64,000 bases of DNA from Lacinutrix algicola (GTDB lineage Bacteria; Bacteroidota; Bacteroidia; Flavobacteriales; Flavobacteriaceae). The DNA lies in contig NZ_LIQH01000037.1 of NCBI RefSeq assembly GCF_001418085.1, forward strand, positions 34,337-98,336, in the 5' to 3' direction. Position numbers and translations under genes: made by a program. The notes below the pieces were generated by a model. It was not told the DNA's origin, ran no database searches, and was given only the letters and a program-made list of their open reading frames with translations. Shown piece after piece: positions 55,380-64,000 of the stretch. Position 1 is the first letter of the stretch. Each line of letters begins with the position of its first letter.

Positions 55380-56480
55380 ATGAAAAGAGTAAGAATTCAT
55401 GCAGGAAACGTAGGTTTAGTATTTAAAAACGGAAATTACCTACGCGTAATTAACCAAGGAACACATTGGTTAGGCTTTAGCGAATGCGTAATAAAGTACG
55501 CTTTAAACACACCATTTCAAACGCCAAAAGCATTAGAAATCTTACTTCAAGATAACGCTTTAGCAAATATGTTAACCATTATAGAAGTTAAGGATAACGA
55601 AATTGTTTTGGTTTACGAAAACAACAACTTTAAAAGCGTTTTAACAGCTGGTCGTTATGCGTACTGGAATACCTTAATCAATTACAAATTTGTAACGGCC
55701 GATTTAAACAAAATCGAAATTACAGAAGACATTGATAAAGCTATTTTCAGTAAACCACAATTAAGTAAATACATTAGAGTTTTCGAAGTTGCCGCATACG
55801 AAAAAGCCATTTTAATAGTAAACGATACGTTCGAAAAAATTGTAGAACACGGTACATACCGTTTCTGGAGAAACGATCAAACCATTAAAATCGCAAAAGC
55901 AGATTTACGTCAATTACAATTAGAAATCGCAGGTCAAGAGTTATTAACTAAAGACAAAGCAAGCGTACGTATTAACTTTTACGCACAATACAAAGTTACA
56001 GATATCGAAACGGCGTTAATGCGCAATAAAGAATACGATAAGCAATTATACATCACCTTGCAATTAGCATTAAGAGCCTTTGTTGGCGCTTACACCTTAG
56101 ACGAATTGTTAGAGCAAAAAGAAACCATTGCCAACGCCGTTTTACAAGATGTAAAAGTGCAAGCCACAAAATTGGGTGTCCATGTATTACATGCTGGCAT
56201 TAGAGATGTCATTTTACCAGGCGACATGAAAGAAATCATGAACCAAGTATTAATTGCTCACAAAAAAGCGCAAGCCAATGTAGTCACAAGACGAGAAGAA
56301 ACAGCTGCAACACGTAGCTTATTAAACACCGCAAAATTAATGGAAGACAACAACATGTTGTTTAAATTAAAAGAAATGGAGTATGTAGAGAAAATTGCTG
56401 ATAAAATTGGCGAAATTACAGTAGCCGGAAACGGAAACGTGATCGAGCAATTAAAAGATATTTTCTCAGTAAATAAGTAA
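55380..56480 (+). CDS. Slipin/SPFH-domain protein with repeated N-terminal modules
   Basis: 366 residues. An SPFH (band-7) domain spans about 160-290 (L-T-K-D-K-A-S-V-R-I-N-F-Y-A-Q-Y-K-V, then L-G-V-H-V-L-H-A-G-I-R-D-V), followed by a helical tail. Before it, the pattern V-x-x-x-x-N/D-x-x-F/Y-x-x-V-x-x-x-G-x-Y/H-x-F/W-W occurs three times (about 10-35, 70-97 and 137-163). No membrane segment is evident, unlike classical slipins. Slipin-type proteins are recurrent neighbours of RtcB in RNA-repair loci. The tRNA array is in its long upstream region, so one transcript may carry both. Confidence 0.85.
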   Translation: MKRVRIHAGNVGLVFKNGNYLRVINQGTHWLGFSECVIKYALNTPFQTPKALEILLQDNALANMLTIIEVKDNEIVLVYENNNFKSVLTAGRYAYWNTLINYKFVTADLNKIEITEDIDKAIFSKPQLSKYIRVFEVAAYEKAILIVNDTFEKIVEHGTYRFWRNDQTIKIAKADLRQLQLEIAGQELLTKDKASVRINFYAQYKVTDIETALMRNKEYDKQLYITLQLALRAFVGAYTLDELLEQKETIANAVLQDVKVQATKLGVHVLHAGIRDVILPGDMKEIMNQVLIAHKKAQANVVTRREETAATRSLLNTAKLMEDNNMLFKLKEMEYVEKIADKIGEITVAGNGNVIEQLKDIFSVNK

Positions 56481-56487
56481 GCTTATG

Positions 56488-56648
56488 GCGTATCCCAAAC
56501 CAAAAAAAGGTTTGGGTCGCGCTTTCCGCTATATCTTTTTAAAACGTCATTGCAAGGACAAAAGACGTGGCAATCTGCTAAATTCTAGTTCTTAACAATG
56601 TTAGGTTTTAGATAGTTTTAAAAAGGATGCCGCATCAATCCCTTACGC
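56488..56648 (-). repeat. Three-way-junction intergenic element, copy B
   Basis: Read on the reverse strand. Closing stem GCGTA/TACGC (56644-56648 and 56488-56492); hairpin 2 CTTTTTAAAAC/GTTTTAAAAAG, 11 bp perfect (56615-56625 and 56535-56545) with a 69-base insert; hairpin 3 CCCAAACC/GGTTTGGG (56494-56501 and 56509-56516). Conserved joining text GATATAGCGGAAAGC and GGGATTGATGCGGCATCC. It lies between the slipin gene and the rtcB promoter. Confidence 0.7.
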
Positions 56649-56722
56649 GGTGCATATTTACTAACAACAGCTATTATTCTGAACTTGACTCAGAATCAAA
56701 TAAATACAGTTTTAGAAAATAA

Positions 56723-58195
<1,473 letters not shown>

Positions 58196-58214
58196 AAAGG
58201 TGAAAAGTGGGTAA

Positions 58215-58712
58215 ATGAAAACTTACCTGCTTTCTATTTTAAAACGATTAGTTATGAGTAAGAGAAAATTATTAAAAAATATAGCCAGCGGAATTATTAA
58301 TTCTTTCATAAGTAGAAATAATGATGTTTATGGTTATTGGGGAATTGGAAAGCTATACAGTTTGATGGTTTTATCTAAATCTATGGAAGTTGAAATTAAT
58401 TTGATTGATAAAATAATCAAACCAAAAAATAAAGAACTCAAATTATTAGTTAATATATACTCTAAATATTTATTCTCTCAAATAAAAAAGCAAGGTATAA
58501 AAGAAGAATACTTAAGTAAAGCTACTATAGAGATAAAAGGTTATCCAAATAAACCTATTCTAGCTTTGGGAAGATTAGCGCCACATAGAATACGTTGTAA
58601 AATTATAATTGAAAACGATTTAGGTAAAAAGTATTCGCTTGAGAGAAATGTTTGGTGTAGAGAACATAATCCAAAACTAGAATCAAAAAGTACTAGAAAT
58701 TATGAAAATTAA
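58215..58712 (+). CDS. Small basic protein of unknown function downstream of rtcB
   Basis: Up to 165 residues; a second ATG at 58254 (M-S-K-R-K-L-L-K-N) would give 152 and may be the true start, since the first 13 codons are unremarkable. Lys/Ile-rich and basic, with N-N-D-V-Y-G-Y-W-G-I-G-K near 36-47 and L-G-R-L-A-P-H-R-I-R-C near 117-127 and no known domain. It follows rtcB by 19 bases and is probably co-transcribed. Unrecognised. Confidence 0.6.
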   Translation: MKTYLLSILKRLVMSKRKLLKNIASGIINSFISRNNDVYGYWGIGKLYSLMVLSKSMEVEINLIDKIIKPKNKELKLLVNIYSKYLFSQIKKQGIKEEYLSKATIEIKGYPNKPILALGRLAPHRIRCKIIIENDLGKKYSLERNVWCREHNPKLESKSTRNYEN

Positions 58713-58773
58713 AATATTAGAAAAATTTTTTACGATTTAATAGAAAAATCAATAAATAACCTTAAAAAGAATG

Positions 58774-58806
58774 AAAGTAGACTGACTTAGGTTGGTCTGC
58801 TTTTTT
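58774..58806. terminator. Bidirectional terminator between the RtcB unit and the SIR2 gene
   Basis: AAAGTAGACTGAC (58774-58786) pairs, with a few G-U pairs, with GTTGGTCTGCTTT (58791-58803), loop TTAG, T run on one side and A-rich sequence on the other. The two genes converge here. Confidence 0.85.
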
Positions 58807-58807
58807 A

Positions 58808-61459
58808 TTAATCTAATGTTTGATTATATTTTAATAACAAATCTTTAAAATCCTTTTCATCTTTACGACTATCCTTAACGTCTTTATCTAACCACGAAGC
58901 TTTAGCATCCATGGTCATTGCTTTTTCTAAAAATATATAAAACTGTTTGTTATCTCCTTGAGTGGAATAAATAGCTGCTTTTGTTCCATAAATAACACCA
59001 TCTTTATTGTCTAATTTTAAAGCTTTTTCAATAAATTCATGTGATAGTTCTAATTTATCTATTCTCCTATATACATTGGCTAAATTCGAATATGTTACTG
59101 CACTTTTATCATCAATTTTTAGGGAAATATTATAATCTTCAATAGCTCCATCAAAATCATCTAACTTGCTTTTAGTTACACCTCTATTATTATAATATAC
59201 AGATTCTTTATTGTCTAAATTTATAGCTAAATTATAATCTTTTATGGCTTCTGCATATTTTTCAGAAACTCTTTTAACAGAAGCTCTATCTGAATAATAT
59301 TCCGCCTTATTTTGATTCAATTCAATAGCTTCATTGTGATGCTTTAATGCGTTTTTATAATCCTCTTTTTGTTCATAAAGATTACCAATTTCGTTTAAGT
59401 TTTTATGATTTTTTGGATCTACCTTTTTAATTCTTAGTCTCAATTTTAAAGAATCATCTGTATCTTTATTAGAATTAAAATAGCAGGTAGCTAAATTCAT
59501 CATAGCACTTATATCTTCTTCTTCTATTTTTAATAATTGCTCATAATGACTTATAGCATTGCCCATTTCATCTTGTAATGAAAACTGTCTAGCCATTGCT
59601 CGATGATGCTCTACGGTATTCAACAAGAGGTTTTTTAAGTTCTTAACACTTACTAATGATACTTTCTGCTTAAAATTGGAATCTATATTTGGGAAGTTCT
59701 CATAAAAGTTTAAAAATTCGTTAACATAGCTCAGGTATGGCTCAAATACTTTATAAAGACGCATTTTTTTAGACCAACCAATAATATCTTCATCTCCTTT
59801 TATACCTACATTCTCTTTTACCTTTTTTATTATTAAATCTTTTTTATTACACATTAAATATTTAGCCGCATCTGGCATTGGCAAATCAAACAAAAAAGGA
59901 ACAAAATCTTTTATATCTTCTATATTATCATTTTCATAAAGTTTATCTACTGATGAATTCCCTTTATAGAAAGGTAAAAAATAATTGAAAGGAGTATCTT
60001 TAAAATATTCGTTTTCAAATATCTTTTTATCTAAAAAAGATGCGTTTTGTAATTCAAATTGCATTAAACCAATAATCTTTTTCAATGCTTCTTGAATATC
60101 ATTACTTTCCTTTAATCGTTCAAGTTTTTGAGTTAATGATTTGCTGTAACGCAACCATTTATTACCTAAATGATTTAAAATAAAGAATAAATAGGTAATT
60201 GCTTTTTGCCAAACTTTATCTTCACTATCATTTGTGAAATCAATAAGTAAATCTATTTTTTTTGGATCTAATTTTTTATGATTAATTAGACTACAAGCTA
60301 ATGCACTAACGATTACACTTCTGTGATACCATTGATGATTCTGAGAATGTTGCTCTCTTACTTTTTGAATATCAGCTACAACTTGAGAAGAAAGATTTTC
60401 AGAATTGTAAATTAAATCAAACAAATGTTCAAGCTTTTCATCTTTATGAATTGGTATATTGAGATTAAAATCTAAGTCTAATTTTAACGTTTGTAATTCT
60501 AATATTCTGTTTCTAATTTTAGCTACTTCTTTTGAAATTTTCTTTTTATTAAAATCAGTTTCCTTTTTATATTCTATTAACTTATCATCAAATAATCTTT
60601 GAAGAAAAACTAAGTCTTCACTTTTAGAAATGTCTACTTTATCATCTTTTACCTTTATAGAAATTTTCTCTGATATATTTTTTGTTTTAAAAGAAATTAA
60701 TTCATCCAAAAGCCTATCAAAGCTATCATCCCAATTTTCAATTGGTAATGACTTTACATTATACTTCGAAAAGTCCTCTTGCTTTTTTTGTATAACATAA
60801 TGTTCTTTATTATAGCCATTATATAAACTATATATATATTCCATCTGTTTAACTACATAAGGGTCGTTAAGACTAAACCCAACAAATAGAATAGTTTTAG
60901 TTGTAAGAAATGTTTTTAAGGTTTGTAAATCCGGAGTATCATCTTCATATAATTTTTTATAATCAGAATCAAAAAATATACATGTATCTGGATCAGTAAT
61001 ATCACCATGAATTTTATATAAAAAAGGCTTTCCTTGTAAACTTTCTGATTGTTGAAACTTATTTCCATTAGAAAAAGCTTCAACCTCATCAGGTTTTACT
61101 TTCTCTAAAACCTTATCATAATTTGTTGTAAATATCTTGTCGCTTAAATCCCATAATTTTTTATGTTTATCTAGTTGAGATTTATCAAAATTAACTGATT
61201 TAATCTCTTTATTAAGTGATCGCTTTGCTTTTGAGTTATAATTATACGTTTCTAGCTCATTTAAGGCTTCAAACACATTAATATTATCTCCTTGTTTAAA
61301 GTGATAATCAAAGTTGAAACGCCCATCATCTTTGATCTCCTCTAAAATATTTTGTATTAACTTAGTCCAACTAGGAAATTTTAAAGGCATTGACATTCCA
61401 GCACCTACAAAGAGCACTAAACTATCATTCTCAATAGCTTCTATTAATTTTTTATTCAT
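58808..61459 (-). CDS. SIR2-like domain protein with C-terminal TPR repeats
   Basis: 883 residues. The N-terminal 270 are a SIR2-like NAD-binding fold: V-G-A-G-M-S (18-23), T-T-N-Y-D (111-115, with N113) and K-I-H-G-D (149-153, H151), plus V-G-F-S-L-N-D-P (193-200). These are the catalytic Asn and His of NADase-type SIR2 domains. A long helical middle follows (about 290-640), then at least six TPR hairpins (about 640-850). SIR2 plus repeat domains is a known anti-phage architecture (DSR/SIR2-HEAT/TPR type), in which a trigger leads to NAD+ depletion. It stands alone between terminator and intergenic region, next to the RNA-repair island. Confidence 0.88.
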   Translation of the reverse strand: MNKKLIEAIENDSLVLFVGAGMSMPLKFPSWTKLIQNILEEIKDDGRFNFDYHFKQGDNINVFEALNELETYNYNSKAKRSLNKEIKSVNFDKSQLDKHKKLWDLSDKIFTTNYDKVLEKVKPDEVEAFSNGNKFQQSESLQGKPFLYKIHGDITDPDTCIFFDSDYKKLYEDDTPDLQTLKTFLTTKTILFVGFSLNDPYVVKQMEYIYSLYNGYNKEHYVIQKKQEDFSKYNVKSLPIENWDDSFDRLLDELISFKTKNISEKISIKVKDDKVDISKSEDLVFLQRLFDDKLIEYKKETDFNKKKISKEVAKIRNRILELQTLKLDLDFNLNIPIHKDEKLEHLFDLIYNSENLSSQVVADIQKVREQHSQNHQWYHRSVIVSALACSLINHKKLDPKKIDLLIDFTNDSEDKVWQKAITYLFFILNHLGNKWLRYSKSLTQKLERLKESNDIQEALKKIIGLMQFELQNASFLDKKIFENEYFKDTPFNYFLPFYKGNSSVDKLYENDNIEDIKDFVPFLFDLPMPDAAKYLMCNKKDLIIKKVKENVGIKGDEDIIGWSKKMRLYKVFEPYLSYVNEFLNFYENFPNIDSNFKQKVSLVSVKNLKNLLLNTVEHHRAMARQFSLQDEMGNAISHYEQLLKIEEEDISAMMNLATCYFNSNKDTDDSLKLRLRIKKVDPKNHKNLNEIGNLYEQKEDYKNALKHHNEAIELNQNKAEYYSDRASVKRVSEKYAEAIKDYNLAINLDNKESVYYNNRGVTKSKLDDFDGAIEDYNISLKIDDKSAVTYSNLANVYRRIDKLELSHEFIEKALKLDNKDGVIYGTKAAIYSTQGDNKQFYIFLEKAMTMDAKASWLDKDVKDSRKDEKDFKDLLLKYNQTLD

Positions 61460-61581
61460 GCAAATTTATTGGTATAATCAAAGGGAATTATTAAATATAG
61501 AAAAAGAGAATCTATTATTATACCTAAAAGAGGAATTATCGTTCAAAATTTAATTTTAACGATTAAGTATTAGAATAATAA

Positions 61582-62031
61582 TTAGTTTACCTCACTAATA
61601 ACAAACTCATTCTCCCTAAAAGCAACTGTATCTCCAACCGTTTTAGAAACCAACAAAAGACCAATAGGCGTATTTGGAGAAATGGCATAAAACTTAACAC
61701 CATCTACCTCTAATTCTCCAGAACTAATACTAATAAAATAGTTTGCTTTATTGGTGTAAACTACACTACCAAGTTTTACTTTTTTAGATGCGTTTGTAAC
61801 ATCTATTTTAGATAAGTTTGTTTTTATTTTAATAATTTCGGCTAATTGGTTTCCTGCTTTTTCGCGTTCTAATTGTAACATCGCGCGACCAGTTTCGTGC
61901 TTATCTCCTGCACTACTTTTGGTTTCACTAAGCAACGATTCCTGAATTTCATCCATTGTTGCTTTAACCGTTAATAAACGAGCATCAATAGATTCTAAAC
62001 ATAAATTATACAAGGTTTCTTTTACTGTCAT
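61582..62031 (-). CDS. GreA/GreB C-terminal-domain protein
   Basis: The start is placed at 62031 (M-T-V-K-E-T-L), 149 residues, because it overlaps the mtgA stop in an ATGA; an upstream ATG at 62085 adds 18 residues inside mtgA. The N-terminal half is a coiled coil (E-T-K-S-S-A-G-D-K-H-E-T-G-R near 35-48) and the C-terminal half is the GreA_GreB_C fold (V-K-L-G-S-V-V-Y-T, then I-S-P-N-T-P-I-G). Members are often mis-named 3-oxoacyl-ACP synthase. It probably binds RNA polymerase, but lacks a clear cleavage-factor tip. Confidence 0.8.
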   Translation of the reverse strand: MTVKETLYNLCLESIDARLLTVKATMDEIQESLLSETKSSAGDKHETGRAMLQLEREKAGNQLAEIIKIKTNLSKIDVTNASKKVKLGSVVYTNKANYFISISSGELEVDGVKFYAISPNTPIGLLLVSKTVGDTVAFRENEFVISEVN

Positions 62032-62711
62032 TTTTGTGCTTTTAATTCTAATGTACCATAAAATTGCATTTGCCTTACAATCCAATGTTTCCTTTTTGTA
62101 ATATAAGCAGAAGCCGGATTTGCGCGATACTTTCTTGGACTTGGTAATATAGAAGCGATTGCTGCAGCTTCGTAAGCCGTTAACTTAGCGGCTGGTTTTT
62201 TAAACCAATATTGAGATGCTGCTTCAATGCCGTAAATACCGTTTCCCATTTCTATACTATTTAAGTACACTTCGAGAATACGTTCTTTAGACCATATTTT
62301 TTCAATTAAAAAAGTAAAATAGGTTTCTAAACCTTTGCGCAACCAACTACGACTTGGCCAAAGAAACACATTTTTTGCTGTTTGCTGGCTTATTGTACTT
62401 CCTCCTTTTATACGTTTACCTTTTTTATTATTCTCGTAAGCCTTCTCTATGGCTTCAATATCGAAACCATTATGCTTTAAAAATTTTTGATCTTCGGTAC
62501 AAATAACTGCTAATTGTATGTTTTTAGATATATTTTCTATGGGTTCCCAATTGTGTTTCCACAGTTGTTTTTCTGAAGTATTTTCAAAATAACGAATGAC
62601 CATTAATGGTGTTACAGGTACTGGAACAAACTTAAATAAAACAACCAAAGCCACAGAAGACACAACGCTCCAAAAGAAAACTTTAATTAAAAATTCGAAA
62701 GTTTTTTTCAT
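62028..62711 (-). CDS. mtgA: Monofunctional biosynthetic peptidoglycan transglycosylase
   Basis: The 227 residues have an N-terminal membrane anchor (about 8-28) and a GT51 domain: catalytic-region V-I-C-T-E-D-Q-K-F-L-K-H near 70-81, K-G-G-S-T-I-S-Q-Q near 102-110, and L-E-V-Y-L-N-S-I-E-M-G-N-G-I-Y-G-I-E. It polymerises lipid II into glycan strands, with no transpeptidase domain. Coupled by ATGA to the Gre-like gene and preceded by the DAO gene 4 bases upstream. Confidence 0.94.
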   Translation of the reverse strand: MKKTFEFLIKVFFWSVVSSVALVVLFKFVPVPVTPLMVIRYFENTSEKQLWKHNWEPIENISKNIQLAVICTEDQKFLKHNGFDIEAIEKAYENNKKGKRIKGGSTISQQTAKNVFLWPSRSWLRKGLETYFTFLIEKIWSKERILEVYLNSIEMGNGIYGIEAASQYWFKKPAAKLTAYEAAAIASILPSPRKYRANPASAYITKRKHWIVRQMQFYGTLELKAQK

Positions 62712-62715
62712 TTTG

Positions 62716-63831
62716 TTATAAGGTAATATCTGCTAATTGTTTTCCAATAGTACTTCCTATTGCAACTCCCATTCCTCCTAATCTAACACCACAAAACACA
62801 TTATTACTTAACTGTTTTACTATTGGTTTTTTCTGACTACCAACACCCATAATTCCGCTCCAACGGTGTTCTATTTGAAAAGGTGTATTGGGTAAAATTG
62901 TGGTTTTTAGTAATGTTTCTAGCTTATTTTGAATGAGATCTGTTTGAGATAATTGGGTGGTTTCTTCAGTTTTAAAATCTAGGTTTCTTCCGCCTCCAAA
63001 TAATATTCTATTGTCTATATTCCTGAAATAATAGTAGCCTTCATCTAAATGAAACGTGCCTTTTATGCGTAAGTTTTTAATGGGTTTTGTTATTAACACT
63101 TGTGCTCTTGCAGGTTTTACGGTTTCACTTATTAATTGTGATGCAAATCCGTTAGTGGCTATTAATAATTTAGCCGATTTAAATTCAAATTTGTTTGTTT
63201 TTATATTTACAGTATTCTCGTTATCTGAGAATTCTTCGACTACAACATTATTTAATATTTTAATGCCTTTTACTTGTACTTTTTTAAGCAAGGCTTCCAT
63301 CATTTTTCCTGTATCTATTTGCCCTTCGAACTGATTGAATATATAATTCTCTTTTATGCTTTTAAACTGAAACGTATTTGGTTTTAAACTAAAAACATCT
63401 GCTTTAAATAATGGTTTTAGCAATTGATTTATCTGTTCTCTTTTAGAAAGACAGTCTTCGAATAATGCATTGTCTTTTTCTGAAAACAATTCGTAGCCTC
63501 CCAAAGCTTTATAACCTATTTTAATATCTCCTAAAGTTTCTCTGAGACGTTTTAAACCTTCTTGCCTCTGTTTTATTAATTCTAATACTTCTTGTTCGTT
63601 GTGCTGTTTTAAATCGCTTAAAATCTCACTTAAACTACCAAAACAAGCAAAGCCTGCATTCTTTGTACTTGCTCCTTGTGGTAAAAAGCCTTTTTCGAGA
63701 ATTAGAATATTTGCTTTTGGATAGTGTTGTTTTAGTTCTAAAGCACAATTAAGGCCTACTATACCGCTTCCAACTATAGTATAATCTACGTTAGTTAACC
63801 ATGATTTTATTTCCCAATAGCTTAGATCCAT
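62716..63831 (-). CDS. FAD-dependent oxidoreductase of the DAO family
   Basis: The 371 residues open with the FAD Rossmann motif V-G-S-G-I-V-G-L-N-C-A near 20-30 and have L-E-K-G (about 46-49), A-S-T-K-N-A-G-F near 54-61, and the C-terminal G-V-R-L-G-G-M-G-V-A, all typical of D-amino-acid-oxidase/glycine-oxidase-like flavoproteins. Substrate unknown. It is the first gene of a unit with mtgA and the Gre-like gene. Confidence 0.9.
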   Translation of the reverse strand: MDLSYWEIKSWLTNVDYTIVGSGIVGLNCALELKQHYPKANILILEKGFLPQGASTKNAGFACFGSLSEILSDLKQHNEQEVLELIKQRQEGLKRLRETLGDIKIGYKALGGYELFSEKDNALFEDCLSKREQINQLLKPLFKADVFSLKPNTFQFKSIKENYIFNQFEGQIDTGKMMEALLKKVQVKGIKILNNVVVEEFSDNENTVNIKTNKFEFKSAKLLIATNGFASQLISETVKPARAQVLITKPIKNLRIKGTFHLDEGYYYFRNIDNRILFGGGRNLDFKTEETTQLSQTDLIQNKLETLLKTTILPNTPFQIEHRWSGIMGVGSQKKPIVKQLSNNVFCGVRLGGMGVAIGSTIGKQLADITL

Positions 63832-63870
63832 GATGCTAAGTTATTATTTTATTTTAAAATGTTGCGTAGT

Positions 63871-63960
63871 GTGTTAAGGATAGAAGTGACATCCTTTTTG
63901 TTTTTCTCAAAAAGATAAAGCGGATAGCCTGACTGTTGCTATTTCAAGCAAAAGTAACAC
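63871..63960 (+). repeat. Three-way-junction intergenic element, copy C
   Basis: Closing stem GTGTTA (63871-63876) / TAACAC (63955-63960); hairpin 2 CTTTTTG (63894-63900) / CAAAAAG (63908-63914); hairpin 3 TTGCT (63936-63940) / AGCAA (63947-63951). Conserved joining text AAGGATAGAAGTGACATCC and GATAAAGCGGATAGCCTG. It lies upstream of the DAO gene at the right edge of the window. Confidence 0.65.
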
Positions 63961-64000
63961 CATAAAAAAATAGGATATATATTAAAACAAAAAAGCGACT

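Overview
The window looks like a chromosomal segment of a marine-type member of the Flavobacteriaceae (Bacteroidota). The DNA is A+T-rich. Several promoters have the Bacteroidota -7 element TAnnTTTG. Two secreted proteins end in type IX secretion (T9SS) sorting domains, one of type A and one of type B. HemC and HemD are fused. No insertion sequence, integrase or CRISPR array was seen. Most genes have clear homologous families and look vertically inherited; the exception is an accessory island at about 49.8-61.5 kb.

Region 1 (1-18 kb) is a haem-biosynthesis neighbourhood: partial hemH at the left edge, an AraC-type regulator divergent from hemA, then hemA, hemCD, a tRNA-Ser(GGA), hemE, an EI24-family membrane protein, a GNAT acetyltransferase, a CHMI-like tautomerase, hemF, a YchJ-like protein, and (beyond an unusual membrane-anchored SF2 helicase on the other strand) hemB. 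With hemH this covers every step from glutamyl-tRNA to protohaem except the aminomutase (hemL) and protoporphyrinogen oxidase. hemB is followed by a CNNM/CBS membrane protein, an alkylated-DNA methyltransferase and a DUF4442 protein.

Region 2 (18-49 kb) is mixed housekeeping: a serine hydrolase, an S41 protease, a PolB-like exonuclease, a large secreted M43 metalloprotease, a double-NBD peptide-type ABC ATPase, a 3-oxoacid CoA-transferase pair, a uracil-DNA-glycosylase-like protein, rsmI, a 1258-residue DUF11 surface protein, tdk-alr, mscL, asd, a prolyl oligopeptidase, a three-gene RND efflux operon and an orphan ABC ATPase.

Region 3 (49.8-58.7 kb) is the most interesting part: an RNA-repair island. 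A WYL-domain regulator fused to a PhyH-like 2-oxoglutarate/Fe(II) oxygenase domain is divergent from a unit carrying a basic protein of unknown function, PrfH (a release-factor-like rescue factor) and a lysine-tailed TPR protein. Next comes a gene-free 1.3 kb stretch with an array of tRNA and tRNA-like sequences: good Pro(UGG) and Tyr(GUA) cloverleaves, one tRNA split by a long insertion, and a Leu(UAG)-like unit whose best-matching 3' acceptor strand lies upstream of it, as in a permuted gene. Then follow a slipin/SPFH protein, the RNA ligase RtcB and a small orphan protein. The same 25-bp partially symmetric motif stands in front of the regulator, the tRNA array and rtcB, with identical spacing to an ATATTTG box at the last two. 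That suggests one regulon that senses RNA damage and then supplies ribosome rescue (PrfH), RNA ligation (RtcB) and substitute or decoy tRNA-like RNAs. A SIR2-like/TPR protein, a typical anti-phage NADase architecture, lies directly downstream.

Region 4 (61.5-64 kb) returns to housekeeping: a GreA/B C-terminal-domain protein, mtgA and a DAO-family oxidoreductase. Three intergenic sites (23.6, 56.5 and 63.9 kb) carry one repeat family that folds as a three-way junction with compensating changes in the closing stem.
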